A DNA stretch of 64,000 nt from NCBI GenBank assembly GCA_965661265.1, contig CBFIDE010000005.1:62001-126000 (forward strand), given 5' to 3'. Positions 42,516 to 51,836 of this stretch are shown here, one piece after another (position 1 is the stretch's first letter; each line of letters opens with the position of its first letter). The notes under the pieces were generated by a model that saw only the letters and a list, made by a program, of their open reading frames with translations, was not told the origin of the DNA and did not search any database. Made by a program: the position numbers and the translations under genes. Source of the stretch: CBFIDE01 sp965661265. GTDB lineage: Bacteria; Bacteroidota; Bacteroidia; Flavobacteriales; Schleiferiaceae.

Positions 42516-43946
42516 CTATTGGAGTGTAAATTTCTTTCTTAAATCTTCAACATAAGATTTAAATCTTTTATCCGTCTCAGCTAAATTATTGACCGTTCTG
42601 CATGCATGAAGTACGGTTGCATGGTCTTTATTTCCACATTGAGCACCTATACTTGCTAAAGAAGCTTTAGTCAATTGCTTTGAGAAATACATAGCTAATT
42701 GTCTGGCTTGAACTATTTCTCTTTTTCTAGTAGGAGACTTTAATAAGTCTATTGGCATATCAAAATAATCACAAACAACTTTTTGAATGTAATCAATAGA
42801 TATTTCTCTTGTTGTATTCTTAACAAACTTGTCAATCATTTGCTTGGCAAGCTCTACAGTAATTTTCTTTTTGTTTAAAGAAGATTGAGCAAGTAAAGAA
42901 ATCAAAGCTCCTTCAAGCTCTCTTACATTACTGTTGATGCTATAGGCAAGATATTCAATTACATCCTTAGACATCTCAACACCATCGTTGTAGAGCTTTT
43001 GATTAAGAATGGCTATTCTAGTCTCTAAATCAGGAGTTTGTAAATCAGCAGATAATCCCCACTTAAACCTTGATAAGAGCCTTTGTTCAACTCCTTGAAG
43101 ATCTACTGGAGCTCTATCAGAAGTTAAGATAACTTGATTACCATGTTGGTGTAGGTGATTAAAAATCTCAAAGAATACGTCTTGAGTTTTTTCTTTACCG
43201 GCAAATGAATGTACATCATCTACAATTAGAACATCTATCATTTGATAGAAATGAACAAAATCATTCTTTGTGTTATTTCTAATAGCATCAATGAACTGCT
43301 GAGTAAATTTCTCTGCAGAAACATAAAGTACTGTTTTCTCAGGGTATTTATCCTTAATCTCAATACCAATAGCATGAGCTAAGTGAGTCTTTCCTAATCC
43401 ATTTCCACCGTACAATAAAAGTGGATTAAAAGAAGTTCCACCTGGTTTTTTAGCTACCGCAAAACCAGCAGATCTAGCTAATCTATTGCAATCTCCTTCT
43501 ACAAAACTTTCAAAAGTATAATTAGGGTTTAATTGAGATTCCACATTTACTTTTCGCAAGCCCGGAATAATGAAAGGGTTTTTCAATCCTTTCTCTCCGA
43601 TTTCAATTGGCATACTTACTTTTGGGTTCTTAATAGGTCCTCTATTTGAACTTGGTATGCGCACAGTGTATGGATTAGAATTCCCGTAGGTATTTTCCAT
43701 CACAATACTATAAACGAGTTTTGCATCTTCTCCTAGTTCTCTAGTAATCGCACTTTTTAGAAGCTTGATATATTTTTCTTCTATCCATTCGTAAAAGAAT
43801 TTACTAGGAACTTGAATGCTTAAGACATTGTCTTTAAGCTTGAGTGGAAGAATAGGTACAAACCACGTTTTAAAACTTTGAGGACTTACATTATCCTTAA
43901 TGTAATCAAGACAATTGTCCCATACAGTTTTAGCAGTTAATTCCAT
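42516..43946 (-). CDS. dnaA: Chromosomal replication initiator DnaA
   Basis: Full-length DnaA, 476 residues. Domain I opens the protein (VWDNCLDYIKDNVSPQSFKTWF). The AAA+ core has Walker A GGNGLGKT (180-187) and Walker B LIVDDVHSF. Domain IV carries the DnaA-box-reading signature NKDHATVLHACRTV near the C-terminus. It binds oriC and starts replication. The gene is monocistronic, with its own terminator and a 222-bp upstream region that has several symmetric elements. Whether oriC lies here is open. Confidence 0.97.
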   Translation of the reverse strand: MELTAKTVWDNCLDYIKDNVSPQSFKTWFVPILPLKLKDNVLSIQVPSKFFYEWIEEKYIKLLKSAITRELGEDAKLVYSIVMENTYGNSNPYTVRIPSSNRGPIKNPKVSMPIEIGEKGLKNPFIIPGLRKVNVESQLNPNYTFESFVEGDCNRLARSAGFAVAKKPGGTSFNPLLLYGGNGLGKTHLAHAIGIEIKDKYPEKTVLYVSAEKFTQQFIDAIRNNTKNDFVHFYQMIDVLIVDDVHSFAGKEKTQDVFFEIFNHLHQHGNQVILTSDRAPVDLQGVEQRLLSRFKWGLSADLQTPDLETRIAILNQKLYNDGVEMSKDVIEYLAYSINSNVRELEGALISLLAQSSLNKKKITVELAKQMIDKFVKNTTREISIDYIQKVVCDYFDMPIDLLKSPTRKREIVQARQLAMYFSKQLTKASLASIGAQCGNKDHATVLHACRTVNNLAETDKRFKSYVEDLRKKFTLQ

Positions 43947-44168
43947 TTAATCTTTGTCCTATTTGGTAGTTAATATTAACAATTCTCGTTGAATGAGAAT
44001 TATCTGGAGACGTTCCTATCTCGTGTGGCAAATGTGTAGATAAAAAAGCTTAAAAAAAAATCTATACCCTATTGAATATGTAGTTTTTTTTTCTAATATT
44101 ATAAGGGTCTCAATGGGGCTGAAAGCCGCATTCTTTCGTAGAATAGTCCTAATTATCAGTGAGTAAGT
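43947..44168. promoter_or_regulatory. dnaA upstream region with palindromes and one DnaA-box-like site
   Basis: A 222-bp divergent intergenic region. It holds a perfect 12-bp palindrome GTTAATATTAAC (43969-43980), a hairpin AATTCTC / GAGAATT with a 7-base loop (43981-44001) and TGTAGATAA (44035-44043), which matches the DnaA box complement TGTGGATAA at 8 of 9 positions. A very AT-rich stretch follows to about 44100. These could regulate dnaA or be a remnant of an origin; one near-match box is not enough to call oriC. Confidence 0.4.
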
Positions 44169-44588
44169 ATGTATGAAAATTCAACAAAATTTAGAGTTCG
44201 CTATGCAGAGACCGATCAGATGGGCGTCGTCTATTATGGGAACTACCCGATATACCTAGAAGTTGGTAGAGTAGAGGCTTTGAGGAATTTAGGTTTGACT
44301 TATAAACAAATGGAGGATGATGGAGTAATGCTTCCTGTATTAAACCTTCAAATAAAATACCTTAAATCTGCAGTTTACGATGAAGAGATTAATGTTATTA
44401 CCAAAATCTCAAAATTACCTGGTACAAGAATTAATTTTGAACATGAGATTTATAATGAAGCAGGGGATTTAATCACTTTAGGCCAAGTGGAGCTTGTTTT
44501 TGTGAGCATGCAAACTAGAAAGCCATGTAGATGCCCTGAAGATCTCTTAGATTTGCTTAAGCCTTTCTTTAGTGAATTAAAAGCTTAA
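44169..44588 (+). CDS. YbgC-like acyl-CoA thioesterase (4HBT hotdog fold)
   Basis: A 139-residue hotdog-fold thioesterase. The family motif is RYAETDQMGVVYYGNYPIYLEVGR, with the catalytic Asp in ETDQMG. Members hydrolyse short or aromatic acyl-CoA or acyl-ACP. Length is normal. It is a single gene between dnaA (divergent) and the metalloprotease gene (convergent, 20-bp overlap at the 3' ends). No Tol-Pal genes are adjacent, unlike ybgC in proteobacteria, so the substrate is open. Confidence 0.93.
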   Translation: MYENSTKFRVRYAETDQMGVVYYGNYPIYLEVGRVEALRNLGLTYKQMEDDGVMLPVLNLQIKYLKSAVYDEEINVITKISKLPGTRINFEHEIYNEAGDLITLGQVELVFVSMQTRKPCRCPEDLLDLLKPFFSELKA

Positions 44589-46347
44589 ATCTATATTCTC
44601 TTCCTTCTTTTTCCAATCTTAGTAGATATACTCCTTTTTTAAGATTAAGAGCGTTCAGACTCATTAATTGAGAATTTTCAATATGATTATTTAACTTAAC
44701 AAATCTACCAGTAACATCATACATACTTATTTCTGTTTCTTCAATGCCCTCAAACTGGATAAAAAGATTTCCTCCTTTGGAAAAAGAAGATTGACCGTAT
44801 ACTATCGGATATTCAACTTCACCAAAAATTTCATTTAAGCTGAAAGTGCTTGATAATATAGCTCTTCTAACAAAGGCATCCTTTATCGTTTGAAAATGAG
44901 CTCCTTGGTATAAGGCATTATCAGCTTCTATTATTAAGCGAGCCATTTGAGGCATAGTCGTATTTACATTGAATTGATAAAGAGCTTCGACAAAGATCTT
45001 ATCCGTAATTGTTCTTCCTAAGTTTAAAAGGATTTCTCGCATTGAGGAATTCCACAAGCTAGTGTGCGCATAAATATTTGCATTGAAGCTCAACTGAGTG
45101 TATAAATCGGTTGAAGTAAGCTCCCTTCCTGGCCAGTATTCATTATGACCATCCCAGCTATAAACTTCATCATTTCCGTAAGCCGTAAAACTTCCGGAAT
45201 AAGAGCCCGCAAAATAATCACATAATGCTTCTTCTAAGCATCTGGCTTCTAGGGATGATGAGTTATTAGAGATGTCTTCCAATAAAGCATGGCAAAACTC
45301 ATGAACGATAACATCACAGTCTTCCGCGTCGTCTACTCCACCTTCTCCAAACAACAAACGCTTAGCTGGAACCTCAAAGGCACTATTATCTTGACCCGAA
45401 AGAGCATGAGCATCAACCTCTATTTGATAGGATAATACATTCTGAAATCCAAGACTTTGAAGGTGTTCAGTGAAATTAGTAATATGATATATTACATTGA
45501 AATCTTCAAATTGATCTTCATCTCTTTCATAATCTAAGAAAGTTTGACTCGTGCTAATTTGGATTGTTGTAGGAGAACTAAAATTTCCAATTTTCACATA
45601 TTTATTTTCTCCAATAAAGTTAGTGCCGTTAAATTGTAAAAAAACGTAAACTGTATCTCTTTCTGCAGAAAGAACTGATGAGTCGGCATCGTTAAAATCG
45701 CGATAAGCGCCACCATAGGAAACCATAGCAGTACTCAAAGGATCTGGAACAAAAGCCATACCTGAAACTAAAGAGTCTGGCCCTTCATGCAAATATTTAT
45801 TCAGATCCATGTCAAGCAAAAACTCTCCCTTAGTATTAATGACTCTTTTTCTGCTCTGATGATCATTATTACTTATCCGATATTCCAATGCCTTTACATA
45901 GCCGTTGTTTAATGGAAACCAAACATGCTTCTGATCTTTATAAGTTGAGTCAGTAATAAAGGCTGGGAATTGTGTAATAGTCTCAAATGAATTAAATATG
46001 GCTTCAGATTGATTTATTATTTCAATGTGACCATTAGCTCTACTAATACCGACAATAATATTTAAGTTGAATATTTCAATCTCTTCAAACTCGACCTTAT
46101 AATGTTTATGATATTTCTTTAATGAGGTTCTTTCCTTAACAAGTATAAGTTCAAAATCACTACTTAAGCCTAGCTCATTATAAATAGCTAACTCAATATT
46201 ATTATTCTTTTCCGCATTGGCTATATCTGTAAAATGAATTATTGATGTAGCGTCATAGACCAACTCATTTGACGCAAGGTGCTTGCCATGTTGAGCTGAT
46301 AATGCAAAACTTAATAGGAGGCCAAATATGAATGTGAATTTTTTCAT
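44569..46347 (-). CDS. Secreted zinc metalloprotease with T9SS type A sorting domain
   Basis: A 592-residue secreted protein. Signal peptide ends ALSAQ. After an N-terminal propeptide-like region comes a gluzincin-type catalytic site HEFCH (349-353) with a downstream EEALCDYF helix (about 372-379) offering the third zinc ligand, as in M4/M36 proteases. The last 70 residues are a T9SS type A sorting domain (MYDVTGRFVKL, LKKGVYLLRL, ending KLLIH), so it is exported across the outer membrane by T9SS. A Cys inside the HExxH motif is uncommon. It is the last gene of a unit with yigZ, the DMT transporter and ribD, 1 bp after yigZ. Confidence 0.85.
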   Translation of the reverse strand: MKKFTFIFGLLLSFALSAQHGKHLASNELVYDATSIIHFTDIANAEKNNNIELAIYNELGLSSDFELILVKERTSLKKYHKHYKVEFEEIEIFNLNIIVGISRANGHIEIINQSEAIFNSFETITQFPAFITDSTYKDQKHVWFPLNNGYVKALEYRISNNDHQSRKRVINTKGEFLLDMDLNKYLHEGPDSLVSGMAFVPDPLSTAMVSYGGAYRDFNDADSSVLSAERDTVYVFLQFNGTNFIGENKYVKIGNFSSPTTIQISTSQTFLDYERDEDQFEDFNVIYHITNFTEHLQSLGFQNVLSYQIEVDAHALSGQDNSAFEVPAKRLLFGEGGVDDAEDCDVIVHEFCHALLEDISNNSSSLEARCLEEALCDYFAGSYSGSFTAYGNDEVYSWDGHNEYWPGRELTSTDLYTQLSFNANIYAHTSLWNSSMREILLNLGRTITDKIFVEALYQFNVNTTMPQMARLIIEADNALYQGAHFQTIKDAFVRRAILSSTFSLNEIFGEVEYPIVYGQSSFSKGGNLFIQFEGIEETEISMYDVTGRFVKLNNHIENSQLMSLNALNLKKGVYLLRLEKEGREYRFKLLIH

Positions 46348-46348
46348 C

Positions 46349-46966
46349 TTAATCTTTAATAATATTTATACCATATAAATCAGTAAACAAAGTGTATACT
46401 TGGTTGTACTCACTTTCTCTAATGCTTAATTCAAAATTAGCGTTTAGGCGTAAGTCTTGACTTAAGATATGAATTTTCTCGCTATTTACAATACGCATTA
46501 CCTTATCCATTAGTGGGTATTCAAACTGGATTCTCAAAGATTTACTCAAATATTTATCTTCTTTTTTAAGTTGAACTAGGCTTTCTTCAGCTGCAATTTT
46601 ATAGGCATTCACTAATCCTGATACGCCCAGTTTTGTACCTCCAAAGTAGCGCACTACTACTACTAGGCAGTCCCAAAGATTGTGACTTAATATCTGATTG
46701 AAAATGGGCAAACCGGCAGAGTTTTTAGGTTCTCCGTCATCATTAAACCTTACTAGATTTTCTCTTGGGTTAATTCTATAAGCATAACAGAAATGTCTAG
46801 CAGAGTGATGTTTCTTTTTTAGCTCTTCTATATATGTGGAAACATCTTCTAGTGTAGGGGTGTGAAAGCAATAAGCGTAGAATTTGCTTCCTTTTTCCTT
46901 ATAGAGAGCTTCTGAATTTCCTTCTGGAGCTTGGTAAGAGTCTGATGTAAAAGCATTTATCTCCAT
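46349..46966 (-). CDS. YigZ/IMPACT family protein
   Basis: A 205-residue YigZ (UPF0029/IMPACT) protein. The signature region is KGSKFYAYCFHTPTLEDV, then HHSARHFCYAYRI, FNDDGEPKNSAGLPI and VVRYFGGTKLGVSGLVNAYK. The fold binds nucleic acid or ribosomes; the cellular role in bacteria is not settled. It is full length. Its start shares one base with the stop of the DMT transporter gene, so it is translationally coupled in the ribD unit. Confidence 0.93.
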   Translation of the reverse strand: MEINAFTSDSYQAPEGNSEALYKEKGSKFYAYCFHTPTLEDVSTYIEELKKKHHSARHFCYAYRINPRENLVRFNDDGEPKNSAGLPIFNQILSHNLWDCLVVVVRYFGGTKLGVSGLVNAYKIAAEESLVQLKKEDKYLSKSLRIQFEYPLMDKVMRIVNSEKIHILSQDLRLNANFELSIRESEYNQVYTLFTDLYGINIIKD

Positions 46967-47826
46967 CAGTTGGCAAGATATAGTAAGATGATTGAAAGAA
47001 GTGCGAAGCTGAGGCCGATAAGCTTTTTTAAATTTACTTTTTCTTTATAAAAAGCAAAACCTAAAAGAGCGCTTAGCGCTACTACACCAACATTATTGAT
47101 TGAGAAAATGGTACTGCTTTCAAATATGCTTGAATCTAAAGCTTTGACTAGAAAATAGATGGACCCAAAATTTGGAATGCCAAGAATGAATCCGGCTAAG
47201 ATGTTTTTTGAATTGAACTTAGATTTTTCATAGGTAAGCCAATAAATCAGACCATAAATCCCTGCAAAGCCAAAGATACTTCCGGAAAAATTACTCAGTT
47301 CACTTGAAGGAACTAGAAATTTTTGAGAGTAGTTTAAGCTAAAATCTAAGAATCCACTTCCTAGAAATAAAACAATAGGTAGTAGGAGGTATGTAAATGA
47401 CTTTTGGCTTTTTGTTTGGCCTTTATAGGTGACTAGTATTACTGAAATTAAAGCCAATAAAATTCCTGTTAATTTCAAAGCACCAAGACTTTCGCTGTAC
47501 AAAATAACTCCTGCACTTACAGGAATGATTAATGACATCTTTACTGCAATAGAAACGGTAGCAACTCCCAATTTTTGTGATACCCAAGCCATTATTTGAA
47601 AGAGACTTATGAAAAGAAAACCTAGAAGAAAGGCATAGAATATCCATTCAGAAGAAAAATCGTCTTTAAACGTATTGGGGCTATTTGATACTAAAATACC
47701 AGTAGAAAAGGCAAAGACATAATTAAATACAATAGCCTGAAGGTTGTTAATATTAAATTTCTCAAAGCTTTTAAAGCAGATGAAAATAAAGCAGGAGCAG
47801 AGTATACTCAGGACTAGCCAAATCAT
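46966..47826 (-). CDS. DMT-superfamily (EamA-like) transporter
   Basis: A 286-residue inner-membrane protein with about ten transmembrane helices in two EamA-like repeats (LAIVFNYVFAFSTGILVS-type helices; VSIAVKMSLIIPVSAGVIL; SINNVGVVALSALLGFAFYKE). These carriers export or import small metabolites. The gene sits directly after ribD (4-bp overlap), so riboflavin or a precursor is one possible substrate, but nothing in the sequence supports it over other metabolites. Confidence 0.88.
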   Translation of the reverse strand: MIWLVLSILCSCFIFICFKSFEKFNINNLQAIVFNYVFAFSTGILVSNSPNTFKDDFSSEWIFYAFLLGFLFISLFQIMAWVSQKLGVATVSIAVKMSLIIPVSAGVILYSESLGALKLTGILLALISVILVTYKGQTKSQKSFTYLLLPIVLFLGSGFLDFSLNYSQKFLVPSSELSNFSGSIFGFAGIYGLIYWLTYEKSKFNSKNILAGFILGIPNFGSIYFLVKALDSSIFESSTIFSINNVGVVALSALLGFAFYKEKVNLKKLIGLSFALLSIILLYLAN

Positions 47827-48809
47827 GTATTTCTAATATGTATGAGCTTGTCAACTCCTAGCTTAGTATACTTAGCGTGATCAAGAGTTAATGTAGGAGC
47901 TTTTATTCCTGTATTTAAACTATACTTAGCTTCAATAATATAGATTTCATCATATTGATTTGAATCAATAAATAATTCAAGAGTTGATTTTCCTCCTTCA
48001 ACCAATATTGAGTGTATATCTTCTTTCTGACAATATTTAAAAAGTTCCTTCAACAATAGATTTGCATTTGAATTTTGAATCAATTTGAAATCAATTTTTG
48101 AATCTGTCTTTAGGTCTTTATCCTTATTTGCTAGAACAATTATTTTAGGATCTTTTCCGCTATAGAACCTTGAATTTAATAAGGGCTGATCATTGATTAA
48201 AGTATTTGCGCCTATAAGAATGGCATCTTCACTCACTCTTAACTTATGCACCATGCTTTTTGAATCTGGATGGCTAATCCAAAAAATTCCTTGATCATTT
48301 GTAGATCGATCTATATCCATAAATCCATCTTGGCTTTGGGCCCATTTAAGTAAGATGTAAGGCCTTTTCTTGATGTTAGAAACCAGGAATCTTCTATTCA
48401 ACTCAATACATTCTTCTTCAAGAATACCTTCTAACACCTCAATGCCGGCATTTCTGAGGTTTTCAATTCCTTTTCCATTGACCTTTGAGCTTTGATCTCT
48501 ACATCCTATGACAACCCTTGGGATATTATATTTAATAATGGCATCACTGCATGGGGGAGTTCTACCAAAGTGTGAGCAAGGTTCTAAATTGACATATAAG
48601 GTTGCCTTTTTAAGAAGCTCCTTATCTTTTACAGAGTTTATTGCGTTGATTTCAGCGTGTGCTTGACCGGCTTTATAATGCCAGCCTTCTCCTATGATAG
48701 TATTATCTAGAGTAATAACTGATCCAACCATTGGGTTAGGACTAACAGTAGGCTTTCCTAATGATGCCAGTTGAAGGCACCTCCTCATTATTTTCTCATG
48801 AAAAATCAT
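47823..48809 (-). CDS. ribD: Riboflavin biosynthesis deaminase/reductase
   Basis: Bifunctional RibD, 328 residues, catalysing the deamination and side-chain reduction steps of riboflavin synthesis. The N-terminal zinc deaminase is complete: HAEINAI and PCSHFGRTPPCSDAI supply the His, Glu and Cys ligands. The C-terminal reductase domain shows LKWAQSQDGFMDI, ILIGANTLINDQPLLNSR and ILVEGGKSTLELF. It leads the unit ribD-DMT-yigZ-metalloprotease, all with 1-4 bp overlaps or a 2-bp gap. Other rib genes are not nearby. Confidence 0.95.
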   Translation of the reverse strand: MIFHEKIMRRCLQLASLGKPTVSPNPMVGSVITLDNTIIGEGWHYKAGQAHAEINAINSVKDKELLKKATLYVNLEPCSHFGRTPPCSDAIIKYNIPRVVIGCRDQSSKVNGKGIENLRNAGIEVLEGILEEECIELNRRFLVSNIKKRPYILLKWAQSQDGFMDIDRSTNDQGIFWISHPDSKSMVHKLRVSEDAILIGANTLINDQPLLNSRFYSGKDPKIIVLANKDKDLKTDSKIDFKLIQNSNANLLLKELFKYCQKEDIHSILVEGGKSTLELFIDSNQYDEIYIIEAKYSLNTGIKAPTLTLDHAKYTKLGVDKLIHIRNT

Positions 48810-48867
48810 GAGTGCAAGTTATTAATCTAATTGAAAAGCACTTCTGCTATTTTCTTAAATTACTAGA

Positions 48868-49173
48868 CTATTTCAGGATTCTTCTGAATTCTGATTTTAG
48901 ACCCTGAATCATAAAGGAGTTCTTCAATTTTAATGAATCGGAAGCTTCGTGCTTAGAGTAAATACTCATGTACTTTTGAATAAGCAACTGATCCTCGATT
49001 TTTCCTATTAGAAAAGAAACATAATCCTTTTTCTCGTGGTGAGTGTCAAACAATGGAAGTCGTGATTTTATGTGTTGGCTTAGAGATTCTAAGATTGAAT
49101 CAGAGTTTTCTGCTGATTTAATAATTCCATTTACAATATCAAAATCTAAGTGAATAATGTCTCCCTGAGTCAT
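48868..49173 (-). CDS. Small protein of unknown function (101 aa)
   Basis: A 101-residue, mostly helical, soluble protein (GDIIHLDFDIVNGIIKSAEN, LLIQKYMSIYSKHEASDSLKL). No signal peptide, membrane span or recognisable motif. It lies alone between ribD (58 bp downstream) and the carboxypeptidase-regulatory-like gene (122 bp upstream). The intergenic stretch upstream has a weak hairpin CAGTT/AACTG followed by T's on the plus strand and no exact -7 promoter. Length and even codon usage suggest a real gene. Confidence 0.6.
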   Translation of the reverse strand: MTQGDIIHLDFDIVNGIIKSAENSDSILESLSQHIKSRLPLFDTHHEKKDYVSFLIGKIEDQLLIQKYMSIYSKHEASDSLKLKNSFMIQGLKSEFRRILK

Positions 49174-49295
49174 AATTGTTGTCTTTGTTCCTTACTAATC
49201 TAGGGTAATATTCCTTGTAAATCAAATGCTTAGGTCTTTTTTTGCTTCTGAAATGGGTGAGTTACAGTCAGTTTTTAGTGAGTGAACTGTTTTTT

Positions 49296-50036
49296 TTAGT
49301 CAAATTGTTCTAAGAAATCATCCAACTCTTTTTCCTTTACATATTGGCGATAGCAATTCTGAACACTAAGCAAAAATTGATAGTCATTTAAGGTGTTCAT
49401 TCTAACGCTACTAAACTTACAGTAGAACATAAAAGCTTCTAATTCATCTTGACTCAATCCTGTCAATTGAGTCACAGCTTTTCGATTATTAGAGTGCTCA
49501 AGCTTCTCGCGATACTTATCTTCGGCCTTTAAACGAGCCAGTTCTCTAAGCTGTCTAGGCTTGTTTCCAAATAAGTTATAAAGTAATTCTGCAGGGTTAG
49601 CAATACCAGCATCCATTATTGATGGGTCATTAAGCTCATTACTGCTAGGGTAAATAGGTTTAGATAAAGGTATTTGTTTAGGGTTGTTTGTTGTTAATTC
49701 ATAACTAAATACACTAATCTCATCTAAAAGGTAATTTTGTTCTTTTAAAGGAATAAGAACATTTTCTAATCCTAAGGTGCTATCTAGATAAATGAAATAG
49801 AAATATTGATAGCCTATACTAGAAAAAACTATAGTATCTCCAAATTCTAAATTTATTGAGAAAGTTCCATCAAAATTTGTAATGGTTCCCTTTAAGCTTG
49901 ATTTATTAGTTACATGTGCACCAGGGACTCTTTCTCTAGTGGATTGGTCAAATACAGTTCCGTTTAATTGCTGTCCTGATAGTTCGCAGCAAAAAAATAC
50001 TGCGTAAATACTTAATAATATTCTTGTGACCTTCAA
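49296..50036 (-). CDS. CarboxypepD_reg-like protein (secreted)
   Basis: About 246 residues. A signal peptide (TRILLSIYAVFFCCELSGQQ) leads into a carboxypeptidase-regulatory-like beta domain (LNGTVFDQSTRERVPGAHVTNKSS, GTITNFDGTFSINL, VFSSIGYQ), the module that opens SusC-like receptors, but here with no barrel after it. The second half is helical and basic (NLFGNKPRQLRELARLKAEDKYREKLEH). I chose the TTG at 50036; a TTG at 50072 would run through the ettA promoter element. No ATG is available. From memory, similar stand-alone proteins are common in Bacteroidota; role unknown. Confidence 0.7.
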   Translation of the reverse strand: MKVTRILLSIYAVFFCCELSGQQLNGTVFDQSTRERVPGAHVTNKSSLKGTITNFDGTFSINLEFGDTIVFSSIGYQYFYFIYLDSTLGLENVLIPLKEQNYLLDEISVFSYELTTNNPKQIPLSKPIYPSSNELNDPSIMDAGIANPAELLYNLFGNKPRQLRELARLKAEDKYREKLEHSNNRKAVTQLTGLSQDELEAFMFYCKFSSVRMNTLNDYQFLLSVQNCYRQYVKEKELDDFLEQFD

Positions 50037-50044
50037 AGGATTCT

Positions 50045-50052
50045 TACTTTTG
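50045..50052 (+). promoter_or_regulatory. -7 promoter element TACTTTTG for ettA
   Basis: Exact TAnnTTTG match 46 bp upstream of the ABC-F gene's ATG. Confidence 0.58.
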
Positions 50053-50098
50053 ACAATTAGGTATCGAAACAAATCGATATTTAGTTAAACTTATTGTT

Positions 50099-51787
50099 AT
50101 GTCAGATGATAAAAAGGTAATCTTTTCTATGAGCGGTCTAACTAAGACCATTCCGCAAAATAATAAGACAATCTTAAAAAATATATACTTGAGCTTCTTT
50201 TATGGGGCAAAGATTGGAATTCTTGGTTTAAATGGTTCTGGAAAATCCACATTACTCAAGATAATTGCTGGAGTAGAGAAAAACTATCAAGGAGATGTTG
50301 TCTTCTCACCGGGTTATAAAGTTGGGTATTTGGAACAAGAACCAGAGCTTGATGAATCCAAGACAGTCATAGAAATTATAAGAGAAGGTGCTGCGGCTAC
50401 AGTTGCAATTCTTGATGAATACAATAAAATTAATGATGATTTTGGTTTACCTGAGGTTTATGAAAACCCAGATGCTATGGAGAAGCTTATGGCTCGTCAG
50501 GCTGAATTACAAGATCAAATTGATGCTACTAATGCATGGGAATTAGAAACTATGCTAGACAGAGCTATGGATGCTTTAAGATGTCCAGAGCCTGATGCCT
50601 CCATAGCCGTTCTATCAGGTGGTGAGAAAAGGAGAGTCGCGCTTTGTAGATTATTGATTCAACAACCGGACATTCTTCTTTTAGATGAGCCTACTAACCA
50701 TTTAGACGCGGAGTCTGTTCATTGGCTAGAGCAGCACCTTGCTCAATATGCCGGAACTGTAATCGCGGTAACGCACGATAGATATTTCTTAGATAATGTA
50801 GCAGGATGGATTCTTGAACTAGACAGAGGAGAAGGTATTCCTTGGAAAGGGAACTACAGTAGTTGGTTAGAGCAGAAGTCTGGTAGACTTAAGCAAGAAG
50901 AAAAGCAGGAGAGTAAAAGAAGAAAGACTCTTGAAAGAGAGTTAGAATGGGTGAGAATGTCGCCTAAAGGCAGACAGGCAAAAGGAAAGGCAAGATTGAA
51001 TAATTATCAATCAATGCTTGGACAGGAGCAGAAAGAGAAAGAAGATAAGCTTGAAATATTTATTCCAAATGGTCCTAGACTAGGAAATAATGTGATTGAA
51101 GCTAAGAATGTGAGCAAATCATTTGATGATAAATTGCTCTATGAAGATTTGAATTTTGCATTGCCTCCTGCTGGAATAGTTGGAATAGTTGGTCCTAATG
51201 GAGCAGGTAAAACAACGATCTTTAAAATGATCATGGATTTGGAAAAACCAAGTTCAGGAGAATTTACAACAGGGGAAACTGTGGCATTATCTTATGTGGA
51301 TCAAAGTCATGAGAAGCTAAAGGATGATAAAACGATTTATGAGATTATTTCTGATGGACAAGAAGATATTGAGGTAGGAGGTAACCGTATTAATGCTAGA
51401 GCGTACTTAAGCAGATTCAACTTTTCTGGAGGTGATCATAATAAAAAGGTAAGTAACTTATCTGGTGGAGAAAGAAATAGATTACATCTTGCAATGGCTC
51501 TAAAAGAAGGTGGTAATGTATTGCTTTTAGATGAACCTACTAATGATTTAGATATCAATACTTTAAGAGCGTTAGAAGAAGCTCTAGAAAACTTTGCCGG
51601 ATGCGCGGTTGTCATTAGCCATGATAGATGGTTCCTAGATAGAATTTGCACACATATTTTGGCCTTTGAAGGTGATAGCCAAGTATATTATTACGAAGGA
51701 GGATTCTCGGATTATGAAGAGAATAAGAAGAAACGACTAGGTGACCATGAGCCAACTAGAGTTAGATATAAGAAACTGATGAAGTAA
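50099..51787 (+). CDS. ettA: ABC-F translation factor, EttA-type
   Basis: A 562-residue soluble ABC-F ATPase with two nucleotide-binding domains and no membrane segment. Walker A sites are GLNGSGKSTL and GPNGAGKTTI; signatures are LSGGEKRR and LSGGERNR. The linker holds a charged helix (KQEESKRRKTLERELEWVRMSP, read in parts). Length and the RMSPKGRQAKGKARL segment match EttA, the translational throttle that senses energy at the ribosomal E site. Monocistronic with its own promoter and a terminator shared with rho. Confidence 0.93.
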   Translation: MSDDKKVIFSMSGLTKTIPQNNKTILKNIYLSFFYGAKIGILGLNGSGKSTLLKIIAGVEKNYQGDVVFSPGYKVGYLEQEPELDESKTVIEIIREGAAATVAILDEYNKINDDFGLPEVYENPDAMEKLMARQAELQDQIDATNAWELETMLDRAMDALRCPEPDASIAVLSGGEKRRVALCRLLIQQPDILLLDEPTNHLDAESVHWLEQHLAQYAGTVIAVTHDRYFLDNVAGWILELDRGEGIPWKGNYSSWLEQKSGRLKQEEKQESKRRKTLERELEWVRMSPKGRQAKGKARLNNYQSMLGQEQKEKEDKLEIFIPNGPRLGNNVIEAKNVSKSFDDKLLYEDLNFALPPAGIVGIVGPNGAGKTTIFKMIMDLEKPSSGEFTTGETVALSYVDQSHEKLKDDKTIYEIISDGQEDIEVGGNRINARAYLSRFNFSGGDHNKKVSNLSGGERNRLHLAMALKEGGNVLLLDEPTNDLDINTLRALEEALENFAGCAVVISHDRWFLDRICTHILAFEGDSQVYYYEGGFSDYEENKKKRLGDHEPTRVRYKKLMK

Positions 51788-51792
51788 AAAAA

Positions 51793-51815
51793 AATCCCGC
51801 GAAAGCGGGATTTTT
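51793..51815. terminator. Bidirectional terminator between ettA and rho
   Basis: Perfect stem AATCCCGC / GCGGGATT with a GAAA tetraloop, T's after it on the plus strand and a run of A's before it, so it can end both convergent transcripts. Confidence 0.93.
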
Positions 51816-51836
51816 AGTTTTATATACACAGCTTAA

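Noticed and set aside
44035..44043. DnaA-box-like site suggesting oriC beside dnaA
   Set aside because: A single 8/9 match is too little; no cluster of boxes is seen, so I did not call an origin.
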